Assembly: GCA_024233345.1 (NCBI GenBank) | Contig: JACKPT010000021.1 | Coordinates: 1 to 30,785, forward strand | Direction of reading: 5' to 3' | From: Verrucomicrobiota bacterium | GTDB taxonomy: Bacteria; Verrucomicrobiota; Kiritimatiellia; CAIVKH01 | Length of the DNA stretch: 30,785 nucleotides | Shown here: piece by piece, positions 19,801-25,766 of the stretch | Layout of the letters: the number at the start of each line of letters is the position of its first letter | How positions within the stretch are numbered: position 1 is the stretch's first letter | Notes under the pieces: generated by a model | Told to the model about the DNA's origin: nothing | Databases searched by the model: none | The model's input: only the letters and a program-made list of their open reading frames with translations | Program-made: the position numbers and the translations under genes

Positions 19801-20922
19801 CCGAACACAGACTTCCGGGTACAGTTGTCGAGAGATCAGGGGCTGACCTGGTATGACCTGTTCTTGCAGGGTGCTACCTGGAGTGCCGATTGGACCCTGC
19901 GTGAAGCATCGGTCCCGATCCTGTATCGCACCAACAACGTGCGGCTCCGGGTGGTCTACAATGGTACCTCCAGTGGTTGGGTGGCATGGGAAGGCATCAA
20001 CCTGTGGGTGGATAGTTTGGGGATTGGCGACCCCACCCCGGGTGCGCCCTCTCTCTTGTCTCCCGGGTTATTCGAGTCGGTGGGGATCTTGCGCCCGGTG
20101 TTGACCGTTGGCAATGCCTCCGACTACCAGAGTGATCCATTGACCTACCGGTTCGAGGTCTATGGCGATGAAGGATTGAGCAATCTGGTCGCGCAAGTGC
20201 CCTCGATCTCCGGGGGGGTGACCTCCACCGCGTGGCAGGTGGATGTGAACCTCACCGACAATGCCCAGTACTGGTGGCGGGTGCGGGCCAATGACGGATC
20301 CAATGACGGGCCATGGATGGCGACCTCGACCTTTTATGTCAACGAAACCAATGCTCCGCCAGCGATGGTGGTCATTGCCGGTCCGCCCAAGGGAGCAACC
20401 CTGCGGACTGCCGATGGCAATCTATCCTGGTACCCAACCACCGATCCGGATGTCGGGGATGATGTGGTGAGCTATCAGCTCCAGGTGGATGAAGATACCG
20501 GTTTCGGCTCCCCGGAAATCGATACCACCTTCGATGCCCCGGTGCTTCCCGCGACCAGTGCCTACCTGACCCTGTCGCGACCGCTCAGCAGCTTCTCCGG
20601 CTGGGAGAATCTTGGGATCATCACCAACTACTTCTGGCGGATTCGCGCTCAGGATTCACGGTTTGCCTGGTCTCCCTGGACCTCGGATGGCGAATGGTTT
20701 ATTTATGGAGTCACCCCGCCGAATACCGGACACATGACCCTGAATGCCAATGGCTCCATCACGATGCAGTGGGTGGTCGGCACCGAGGACTGGTATATCC
20801 ATTGGGCTCCCAGCCTGACTGGTGCCTGGCAAACTGTGGCCGGACCTCTCGGAATCAATTCCTGGACCTTCACCCCGTCCGGCGGCATGACTCAGGGCTT
20901 CTACCGGGTGTCGGGGGATTAG
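13870..20922 (+). CDS. Giant secreted protein of tandem jelly-roll (MAM/lectin-like) and FN3 modules
   Basis: This 2350-residue protein starts with a signal peptide (MKKVHMILISLLLPLTLFAA). Two jelly-roll plus FN3 pairs follow (about residues 21-255 and 256-513). Next comes a tandem array of A-B-C units (about 514-2052): A, a jelly roll opening DPMExLDNWVSTGNWG and closing GWNIDDV; B, a second jelly roll opening GLTNWINxQWA with QMSKDDGVxWANL; C, an FN3 domain with LGxxFQRYEVYRS. Two further FN3-like domains and a tail ending MTQGFYRVSGD complete it. Jelly-roll modules of this type (as in immune-inhibitor-A-like and MAM domains) usually bind glycans or stabilise extracellular proteins. I see no catalytic motif, membrane anchor, LPXTG or dockerin. 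The GFYRV tail resembles conserved C-termini of PVC-group secreted proteins and may be a sorting or adhesion tail (inference). Likely an extracellular adhesin or matrix protein. Confidence 0.85.
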   Translation: MKKVHMILISLLLPLTLFAAPYPFQEDFESGLAQWVTNGTWGLTTVSPRSPTHAATDSPGAFYTNQTDASITMASGMDLSNALRPAAGFFLRYALEQDYDFAVLEASSDGGTTWTNLGSVTGGQYGWRHLQVELDDWVGQPDVRLRFRLITDLSVVMDGIYLDDVYIGEAPVGVPIVAAAATQTAVRLEWEASTDPDFAAYRIARALGTNAEESAFTQIAEISDLSTTSWTDIAVSPKSIYTYALSVVNTHDLESPVFDMPVITPAGMDYPFLDNAEGGGGLWVADAPWGISTSHSFSADSAWSDSPDGNYTNQVNASLTLVTQTSLHQARHPVLCYAHRYELLAGDVGLVELSTNNGAAWISLASYTAGTTGWLRVRHDLTAYTNASQVLVRFRLTTDANGTADGWWVDDITLSEAPDAVDALLPVDITSDAMRIPWTANTNNLFMGYLVVRSTNTGVGLNSPAIASIEDQGTTSYPDSGLSLDTEYYYRVYAVSRYQAYSLDGQESTARTLNNPVPFSEGFEGGLSRWNLTGSWGVVTNDPHGGAAYLTDSPGNAYGNNTDTWAQTSLDLRGSTWPVLTFWDRFQLVNNDFVVVEVSPDGSTWTRLYSAMPSSQTNWIRRELDLSPWKNAPNLRMRFRLWSDAASVADGWSVDDISVGEYSPAAPSTDLHEDFEAGLTNWINGQWAVVTDAVVSGSAALGDGLPTDVLARNSMQLVLNRVLDLSGSVDPQITYWMKGYLSYYGGWPYPRADFYVQMSKDDGVTWANLLGQSANWNSGWIVKQATIPAEYRVSNLRLRLNAYASSSSDGSQPGVDLWIDRLSITERPPGVAFQSPVEGLKSMGLSWTQSTLGSAFKRYEVYRSADGTVDLNDLLIGSFTNITDTSMNDDGLEIGTTYYYGIFVINEDDTYSSVATTSAQTQPLTALNDPMETLDNWVSTGNWGGDTQCYYNGSASLTESPVGGYGDNESSYILTSVDLEGLGMDWPVLSFVDRFALAASDHGVLEVSPNGTTWTRLYCAMPDSSTNWRLRTIDLSTWKASDNLRIRFSFFSDGSLNAEGWNIDDVAITEWVPPSALTQLREGFESGLTNWINGQWATVTDDVLSGSAALGDDLPTDALARNDMQLVLNRPMDLTGLTDPQITFWMKGDLSYYGGYPYPRADFYVQMSKDDGVSWANLAGQSANWSSDWTRKQASIPADYRVAGFRLRLRAYASSSTEFSLPGLNLWIDKLTIADRPAGVLFESPVEGLKSMGLSWTESTLGASFQRYEVYRSPDATVDLNDMLIGSFTNITDTAMTDTGLEIGTTYHYGIFVVSDDDAYATVATTSGQTQPLTALDDPMENLDNWVSTGNWGVDTQRFYSGSASLTESPIGGYSANESSYILTSVNLQVQDMDWPILSFFDRYVLANNDHGVVEVSPNGSNWTRLYGAMPESSTNWRLRQLDLSPWKNEPNLRIKFGFFSDGSSNAEGWNIDNVAVTDWGQKPAETTLHEAFDDGLTNWINAQWAVLSDDVISGSAALGDGLPTDQIARNAMQLILSHPLDLSGSEDPQITFWMKGNLSYYGGYPYPRADFYVQMSRDDGVNWVNLVGQGANWSSDWILKQATIPADYRVANLRLRLNAYGGSSSEFSTPNMNLWIDKLTINERPAGVAFIPPVPALKSIDLGWTQSTLGGAFQRYEVYRSLDTTVDMNDEKIGMISNLATTAMTDTGLEIGRTYYYGIYVVDANDTYSIIATTASTTVPLSALNDPMESLANWVSTGGTWGVDTQFVHNGSGSLADTPFSAYPNGSDTYILTSVNLRDQGMLWPVLHFHDRYDFAAGDSGTLEVSPDGTSWTRLYCAMPSTQTNWIERLIDLSPWRTQANLRIKFRVKTDANLNAYGWNLDDVVIEDHVPSTSRSGFYDGFNQGLDHWIQAQWATVTDHVVEGTAALDDGLPGDQVNNASVTMVLDGPLDLSEAVDPKLVFWMKGNLDRSSSSPYPNTDFRVQLSRDQGLTWYDLFLQGATWSADWTLREASVPILYRTNNVRLRVVYNGTSSGWVAWEGINLWVDSLGIGDPTPGAPSLLSPGLFESVGILRPVLTVGNASDYQSDPLTYRFEVYGDEGLSNLVAQVPSISGGVTSTAWQVDVNLTDNAQYWWRVRANDGSNDGPWMATSTFYVNETNAPPAMVVIAGPPKGATLRTADGNLSWYPTTDPDVGDDVVSYQLQVDEDTGFGSPEIDTTFDAPVLPATSAYLTLSRPLSSFSGWENLGIITNYFWRIRAQDSRFAWSPWTSDGEWFIYGVTPPNTGHMTLNANGSITMQWVVGTEDWYIHWAPSLTGAWQTVAGPLGINSWTFTPSGGMTQGFYRVSGD
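15409..20025 (+). repeat. Long-period coding tandem repeat, 1227-nt unit, 3 full copies plus a partial one
   Basis: Equivalent points of successive units are spaced with striking regularity. A modules start at 15409, 16651, 17878 and 19105; B modules at 15880, 17107, 18334 and 19564; C modules at 16351, 17578 and 18805. The spacing is 1227 nt (409 codons) in most comparisons, with 1242 for the first A to the second and 1230 for the last B step. The protein copies are closely alike (for example DLNDLLIGSFTNITDT and DLNDMLIGSFTNITDT). The fourth unit has A and B but its C module is replaced by divergent FN3-like sequence. Units 2 and 3 look most alike. This indicates duplication of a whole three-domain block, with length under selection or recent homogenisation. 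Confidence 0.85.
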
Positions 20923-20987
20923 TTCGGATGATTCATCAATCATCAGGGTTAGAACAGTCTGGGAACCCATAGCCGACAACCCGGTAA

Positions 20988-21063
20988 CTCGAGACCCTAA
21001 TCGGGGCCACGGCCAAGCTGGCCGTGCCACGTTTCATCAAGTTCTCGCTGGTGTTCAGGTGTC
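20988..21063. repeat. 76-bp direct repeat, copy 1, with hairpin
   Basis: This is copy 1 of a 76-bp sequence repeated 131 nt downstream, with about 12 differences by eye and an identical central 31-nt core. The core holds CACGGCCA (21008-21015), loop AGC and TGGCCGTG (21019-21026), a perfect 8-bp hairpin. It lies between two convergent genes and could serve as a bidirectional transcript end. The form suggests a dispersed REP-like element. Confidence 0.65.
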
Positions 21064-21118
21064 ACCCATCCGTGCAGATCGGTGTGATTCGTGGGCACCT
21101 TCATCTTTAAAAATCCTG

Positions 21119-21194
21119 CTCGAACTCCTAATCAGGGCCACGGCCAAGCTGGCCGTGCCACGTTTTGCCAGGCCCCTGCTGGTGTTCAGGTGTC
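21119..21194. repeat. 76-bp direct repeat, copy 2, with hairpin
   Basis: Copy 2 keeps the same hairpin at 21139-21157 and ends with the same GTGTTCAGGTGTC string as copy 1. It finishes 8 nt from the stop of the C-S lyase gene. The 55-nt spacer between copies contains ATCCGTGCAGATCGGTGTG, similar in style to the 'ATCCGTGT..ATCGGTGT' dispersed repeats I recall from PVC and other genomes. Confidence 0.65.
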
Positions 21195-21202
21195 CCACTC
21201 AC

Positions 21203-22348
21203 TCAGTTGAGAGGTTTTGCGATGGCTTTTTCCATCCGGTGTAATCCCTCAAGCAGGGTGGTTTCCGGGCATCCGAAGTTGAGGCGGAGCCACCCGGGGG
21301 CGCCGAAATCTATTCCGTTGGAGAGCCCGACGCCTGCGTCTTCGAAAAAGCTGACCGGGGCGGGCAAATCCAGGGCCCGCACATCCAGCCAGGCCAGGTA
21401 GGTGGCGGCCATGGGATGCATGGTGATGCCGGGGAGGCGGTCCCGGACAAAGTCAAACACGAGGTCACGATTCTGTCGTAGCGTTTTCAACAAGGCCTGC
21501 CGCCAGGGTTCCCCATATCGATATGCCGCCGCGCATCCCGCATAGCCCAGCGCATTGACTTCGGTAATGATTCCCCGGGCTGCCGTCTGAAATGCTTTTC
21601 GGAGTGCCGGGTTGGGGATCACCGCGTACGAGCAGGCGAGTCCCGGTAGATTATAGGTCTTGCTGGGAGCGTGGAGGGTTACGGTCCGCTCGCGTGCCCG
21701 CTCCCCGAGAGACAGGGTGGGGACATGGGGCACATCATCGAGAATCAAGTCACAATGGATCTCATCCGAGACCAGGACCAGATCGTGACGTTCACAGAAG
21801 TCCAGCAGTCTTTCAAGTTCGTCCCGGTTCCACACCCGGCCCACCGGATTGTGGGGATGGCACAGAATAAATAGCTTGGTATCCGAAGTGACCGAAGCCT
21901 CCATCGCCTCCCAGTCAAAGTCCCATGTGCCTTCGCGAAGGCGAAGGGGTACCGTGATCCGCTTACGGTTGGAGAAGTGGGGAGCACTCAAAAAGGGCGG
22001 GTAGACCGGCGTGCTGGTCATCACCGCAGAAGCGGGATCACCCACCATTCGACAGCAAAGATTCAGCGCCGGTACCAGGCCCGGGACCCAAACCAGCCAG
22101 TCCGCCTCTGCTTCCAGGCCATGCTGTCGCTTCAGATAAGCAAGCACCTCTTCCACGACTTCCTGATAAGGAAGCGTATAACCGAAGACCCCATGATCGA
22201 CCCGGTTTTGTAGTGCAGCCAGTACATCGGGAGGAGAGACAAAATCCATGTCCGCCACCCACATGGGCAGAACATCGCGCCCCTGATACTTGTCCCACTT
22301 CAAGCTCCCGGTGCCAGTGCGGTCGATACTGGAGGTAAAGTCAAACAT
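21203..22348 (-). CDS. patB: PLP-dependent C-S lyase, MalY/PatB (cystathionine beta-lyase) type
   Basis: This fold-type I aminotransferase-family enzyme (381 residues) is predicted to cleave C-S bonds in cystathionine or cysteine conjugates, giving pyruvate, ammonia and a thiol in the cytoplasm. The family start is clear (DRTGTGSLKWDKY, then LPMWVADMDF). Other landmarks are PVYPPFL, the cofactor-contacting HPHNPVGRVW, DEIHCDL with the Asp that binds the pyridine nitrogen, the Schiff-base Lys in HAPSKTYNLPGL, and a C-terminal Arg in WLRLNFGCP. I prefer the ATG at 22348; the frame extends 12 nt to a TTG at 22360, which adds residues not usual for the family. It is a single gene with convergent and divergent neighbours. 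The exact substrate (MalY, PatB or MetC-like) cannot be set from sequence. Confidence 0.9.
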   Translation of the reverse strand: MFDFTSSIDRTGTGSLKWDKYQGRDVLPMWVADMDFVSPPDVLAALQNRVDHGVFGYTLPYQEVVEEVLAYLKRQHGLEAEADWLVWVPGLVPALNLCCRMVGDPASAVMTSTPVYPPFLSAPHFSNRKRITVPLRLREGTWDFDWEAMEASVTSDTKLFILCHPHNPVGRVWNRDELERLLDFCERHDLVLVSDEIHCDLILDDVPHVPTLSLGERARERTVTLHAPSKTYNLPGLACSYAVIPNPALRKAFQTAARGIITEVNALGYAGCAAAYRYGEPWRQALLKTLRQNRDLVFDFVRDRLPGITMHPMAATYLAWLDVRALDLPAPVSFFEDAGVGLSNGIDFGAPGWLRLNFGCPETTLLEGLHRMEKAIAKPLN

Positions 22349-22518
22349 GGGGATGAACAATGGGGGGGCGGCTTCCAGCCTGTCAAACGGGAAATCTCCT
22401 TCACCATTCCATGGTCACAGAGTCGCCACGACCATCACGACATCGGGTTAGACTTGAACCAGCAGTAAAATCAGGTAGGGTCTAGCGGCTTTGCTCCGGG
22501 TGGCAGTCCGACATACTT

Positions 22519-23745
22519 ATGAAAAAACCTTCCCTTGCTGTTATTTTTATCACGATCCTTCTGGATCTGATTGGCTTCGGAATTGTTCTGCCGCTGCTGC
22601 CGATCTTCAGCCAGAACTACGGGGCGGCGGGATGGATGATCGGCGGGATCATGGCGTCTTACTCGCTCATGCAATTCATCTTTTCCCCGGTCTGGGGGAG
22701 GCTTTCGGACCGGGTTGGGCGCCGCCCGATCATGCTGGCCAGCACCTCGATGGCGATTGTCTCGTATGTGGTGTTTGCTCTCGGTACCGGCTTGGAGGGC
22801 GGTTCCGCGCTGCTGGTCTTTCTCTTGTCCCGATCACTGGCCGGGATCTGCGGGGCAAACATCACCGTGGGGCAGGCCTATGTCGCCGATATCACCCCGC
22901 CCGAAAAGCGATCCCGCAGCATGGGGTTGATCGGGGTGGCTTTCGGGCTCGGTTTCATCATCGGTCCCGCTCTCGGCGCCTTCAGCCTGTCGCGGTTCGG
23001 GGTGGCGGGCCCCGGGTGGGTGGCGGCGGCAATGTGCCTGCTCAATTTTTGCCTCGCCCTGGTGTTTCTGAAGGAAAGTTGGACACCCCGGGCGGAGCAC
23101 ATTCAGCAACGACCTCACTGGGCGCAATGGAAGCATACCCTGAGTCAACCGACCTTGGCCACCCTGACCGGGGTTTACTTCCTCGCTACCTTTTGTTTCA
23201 CGATTTTTGAAACGACCCTGGGGTTGGTCGTGGCGGATAATTTCAGCCTCGACCTGCATCAGCGGGGTGATGCCCATGTGATTGGATACCTGTTTGCCTT
23301 CTGCGGTATCATTGGTGCGGTAGTGCAGGGAGGGTTGATCGGTCGGCTAGTGGCTGCCTTTGGCGAACCCCGGATCATTGCCGCGAGCATGATCCTGGTG
23401 GCTGTTTCCCTTGCGCCCATACCCTACCTGGCGAGCTGGGTACCGCTGATCGGTTTCCTCGCCATTCTTTCGGTTGGTTCCAGTTTAACCCGTGCCCCGA
23501 TCTTTGGCATGTTGTCGATTCTGACGCCGCAGGAGGATCAGGGCGCAACCCTCGGGGTGGCACAAAGCGCAGGCAGCTCCGCGCGCATTCTCGGTCCGCT
23601 TTTTGCCGGTTCCCTGTTCCAGTTTCACCCGGCGATTCCATTCGTGATGGGCAGCCTCCTGGCCCTGGCCACAGCGGTTCTGGCCGCCCGAAATCTGATT
23701 GTAAAGCATCCGCGCCAGCCCCGACCGGGAACGGGCACGGCATGA
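22519..23745 (+). CDS. MFS transporter, DHA1/TetA-like
   Basis: This 408-residue inner-membrane protein has about 12 hydrophobic segments, the normal length for drug:H+ antiporter-1 carriers. The first helix (LDLIGFGIVLPLLPIF) is typical of TetA and Bmr-like proteins. MFS motif A appears after helix 2 as GRLSDRVGRRPIM, and antiporter motif C in helix 5 as GVAFGLGFIIGPALGA. The Arg-rich helix 4 start (LSRSLAGICGANI) also fits. It probably exports a small molecule by proton exchange; the substrate is unknown, and a 'tetracycline resistance' label would be over-annotation. The 170-nt gap upstream separates it from the divergent C-S lyase. Its stop is 9 nt from the convergent GT4 gene. No strong Shine-Dalgarno is visible. 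Confidence 0.9.
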   Translation: MKKPSLAVIFITILLDLIGFGIVLPLLPIFSQNYGAAGWMIGGIMASYSLMQFIFSPVWGRLSDRVGRRPIMLASTSMAIVSYVVFALGTGLEGGSALLVFLLSRSLAGICGANITVGQAYVADITPPEKRSRSMGLIGVAFGLGFIIGPALGAFSLSRFGVAGPGWVAAAMCLLNFCLALVFLKESWTPRAEHIQQRPHWAQWKHTLSQPTLATLTGVYFLATFCFTIFETTLGLVVADNFSLDLHQRGDAHVIGYLFAFCGIIGAVVQGGLIGRLVAAFGEPRIIAASMILVAVSLAPIPYLASWVPLIGFLAILSVGSSLTRAPIFGMLSILTPQEDQGATLGVAQSAGSSARILGPLFAGSLFQFHPAIPFVMGSLLALATAVLAARNLIVKHPRQPRPGTGTA

Positions 23746-23754
23746 CGGTTTGGG

Positions 23755-24924
23755 TCAGGTGCAGGCAGCGGAAGAGGCCGGGTTGAACCGGTCTCCATCG
23801 TGCGCACCGAGCTGTCGGAATAAATCGATGTAGATCCGCGCGGTGGTGGTCCAGTTCCAGGTCGCTGCGGCATAGGCCGAACGGGCTATCCGGTCAGATT
23901 CCTGCACCGGTAACTGGTGCCGTTGTTCACGCAATGCATCCCGTAACGCTTCCAGGTTTCGTTTCACCACGACAAACTGCTCCGGATCGCGATGATAGCC
24001 GCTGAAGCACTCCTCGGAGATCAAACACCGGGTCCCGCAGATCATGGCTTGGGGGATCACTGCAGGCCAACCTTCGCCATAGGAAGGCATGAGAAAAAGG
24101 TCGTGTGCGCCATACAACTCCCGTAAATCTTCGCTGGTCACAAAATCGATCACCCGGACATTGTTCAGCCCCCACGCTCCGGGTTGGATCGGCCCGCCGC
24201 CCACCAGTGTAAACTTCATTTGGGGCTCGACCTCGGCCAGTTCACGGATCAACTGCAGGCCCTTCTTGTCATAAAACCGCCCCACAAAAAGCAGGTTCAG
24301 GGTGAGGTCATTCAACTGCCATTTTGCCCGCAGGACTTTGCGTTCTTCCGCAGTTACAAATGAATAGGTGGTCTGGTTGATACCTGCCGGTGTCATGGCG
24401 ATCTGTTCGGGCTTCACCCCGGCTTCGGCCATAAACCAGTCACGGACCGCCTGTCCGACAAAGGTCAATCGTGCCCCGCCGCGCACCGCCTTTCGGGCCA
24501 TGGCGCAGATCACCGCCTTTTGCAGCAGGCTGAGGAATGCCAGCTTCAGAGGGATCACCGCGACATGCTGGGTGACCACCAGGGGTTTCTTGCGACGAAG
24601 CGCCTCCTTCATCAGCATGACGGTGAGCCCGGGAGCGAGGCTGTGCGTGTTGACGGCATCGTGGCCGACCACGAGGTCCCGGATCTGCGCCCGTTGGCCG
24701 GGCCAGGGAATGGGGGTGTTGATTTGAAACGAATCTTCCAGCCCATTCCAACAGCGAATCCGGACATTGGCGGGAGTGCTGGGCCTCGCCCCTTCCGGCA
24801 GATCCGACGTCACCCAGGTGACCTCATGGCCATCCGCTTCCCAGCAGTCCTTCAATGCTTCCGCGGCAAATTCAATCCCCCCCATGTGGGGTGGTTGATA
24901 ATTGCTGACCAGAAGAATTTTCAC
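23755..24924 (-). CDS. GT4-family glycosyltransferase
   Basis: This 389-residue GT-B retaining glycosyltransferase is predicted to add a sugar from an NDP donor to a glycan or lipid acceptor on the cytoplasmic face. Landmarks are the N-terminal MKILLVSNYQPPHMGGIE with the acceptor-side Gly loop, LLFVGRFYDKKGLQLI at about 211-226 opening the donor domain, LVGGGP, and the donor-site string MPSYGEGWPAVIPQAM at 279-294. In this string the first Glu of the usual E-x7-E motif is present (284) but the second is Gln (292). The start is GTG at 24924, which overlaps the methyltransferase stop as GTGA, so the two are co-translated. The linkage formed cannot be told. Confidence 0.88.
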   Translation of the reverse strand: MKILLVSNYQPPHMGGIEFAAEALKDCWEADGHEVTWVTSDLPEGARPSTPANVRIRCWNGLEDSFQINTPIPWPGQRAQIRDLVVGHDAVNTHSLAPGLTVMLMKEALRRKKPLVVTQHVAVIPLKLAFLSLLQKAVICAMARKAVRGGARLTFVGQAVRDWFMAEAGVKPEQIAMTPAGINQTTYSFVTAEERKVLRAKWQLNDLTLNLLFVGRFYDKKGLQLIRELAEVEPQMKFTLVGGGPIQPGAWGLNNVRVIDFVTSEDLRELYGAHDLFLMPSYGEGWPAVIPQAMICGTRCLISEECFSGYHRDPEQFVVVKRNLEALRDALREQRHQLPVQESDRIARSAYAAATWNWTTTARIYIDLFRQLGAHDGDRFNPASSAACT

Positions 24925-25673
24925 GGCTCCGGCTCTCGAAAGGTACGGCTTTTTCCGATGGCAAATACCTGGGACCCGGCAAACGACACATTCAGGAAAT
25001 AGGCAAGGTATACCAGCTTGGCCACCAGCTTGCGGGTGGTGCTGTACTGACCTGCCGACATGGTTTTAGATCCCCAGTCACCCTCCGCATAGGCGGCCCT
25101 CTGCTGGAGGTCATACAGCGGAAAACCCCATCGGTAGAAATGCACCGTTTCATACCCGCAGCGCTCAAGCTTATCCGGAAGGTCCCGGCCTGGGTAATTG
25201 CGGAAGTGGCCGTACCGTTTGTCCACTTTGTCCGCCGGTCCCCCGGGCACTGAAATCACCACATGACGGGTGGAAGGGGCGATGGCCCTTAATACAAATT
25301 CGTCATCCTCAATATGCTCCAGCACTTCGGACAGGACGATCGCGTCATAGTGCGTATCGGGCGAGCCCTGCATGAGGTCGAGCTGATAGAATCGGACGCC
25401 GGGGACATTCTTGCGCGCAATCTCCAGTGCGCTTTCCGAAATGTCCGACCCCTCAAAGGTTCCGGTCAGAGCTTGCCGGCACTCCGCGATCAAGCTCCCG
25501 TCGCCACAGCCCAGGTCGAGCACCCGGTGGTGTGGGATCGAACCCAGCATCTTGATCACATTGCGCCGCCGGTGTCGGCAGGCTGGGCCATAAATCGTTG
25601 TGTCATTCCAATAGCCCTGCCAGAAGGCCTCGTAGTCCACCCGGTCCTGTGTTTTTTCCGCAGTCATGGCCAT
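24921..25673 (-). CDS. Class I SAM-dependent methyltransferase
   Basis: This 250-residue Rossmann methyltransferase has motif I VLDLGCGDGSL near residue 50, an acidic residue ending strand 2 (FEGSDIS) and YDAIVLSEVLEHIEDDE, typical of the Methyltransf_11/23 group. The N-terminus (YEAFWQGYWNDTTIYGP) resembles methyltransferases found beside glycosyltransferases, so a sugar or lipid-linked intermediate is the likely acceptor (inference). The frame is open up to 25967, but the extension overlaps the divergent gene and its RBS and looks unlike protein. I choose the ATG at 25673; the ATG at 25667 is also possible. It is first in a two-gene unit with the GT4 gene. A short divergent promoter region (25674-25766) must serve both directions. 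Confidence 0.88.
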   Translation of the reverse strand: MAMTAEKTQDRVDYEAFWQGYWNDTTIYGPACRHRRRNVIKMLGSIPHHRVLDLGCGDGSLIAECRQALTGTFEGSDISESALEIARKNVPGVRFYQLDLMQGSPDTHYDAIVLSEVLEHIEDDEFVLRAIAPSTRHVVISVPGGPADKVDKRYGHFRNYPGRDLPDKLERCGYETVHFYRWGFPLYDLQQRAAYAEGDWGSKTMSAGQYSTTRKLVAKLVYLAYFLNVSFAGSQVFAIGKSRTFREPEP

Positions 25674-25753
25674 GCTTGTACCGAGCCTGCTGAGGGATGG
25701 ACAGAAAAAACCATTGTCCGGTCCGTTCACTGGCCTATAGTCGGCCCATTGCT

Positions 25754-25758
25754 GGAGG
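25754..25758 (+). promoter_or_regulatory. Ribosome binding site of the membrane glycosyltransferase
   Basis: GGAGG sits 8 nt before the ATG at 25767 and fixes that start. The open frame runs back to 25314, but that part is antisense to the methyltransferase and lacks a comparable site. Confidence 0.7.
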
Positions 25759-25766
25759 AATTGCTC

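Noticed and set aside
15409..20025. CRISPR-like or satellite array
   Set aside because: The period is 1227 nt, fully coding and in frame, and explained by protein domains.
22361..22518. Promoter or small gene between the C-S lyase and the MFS gene
   Set aside because: No hexamer pair at proper spacing and no coding pattern could be made out.
25314..25766. N-terminal extension of the membrane glycosyltransferase
   Set aside because: It lies antisense to the methyltransferase and has no membrane segments or protein-like pattern. A good RBS fixes the start at 25767.
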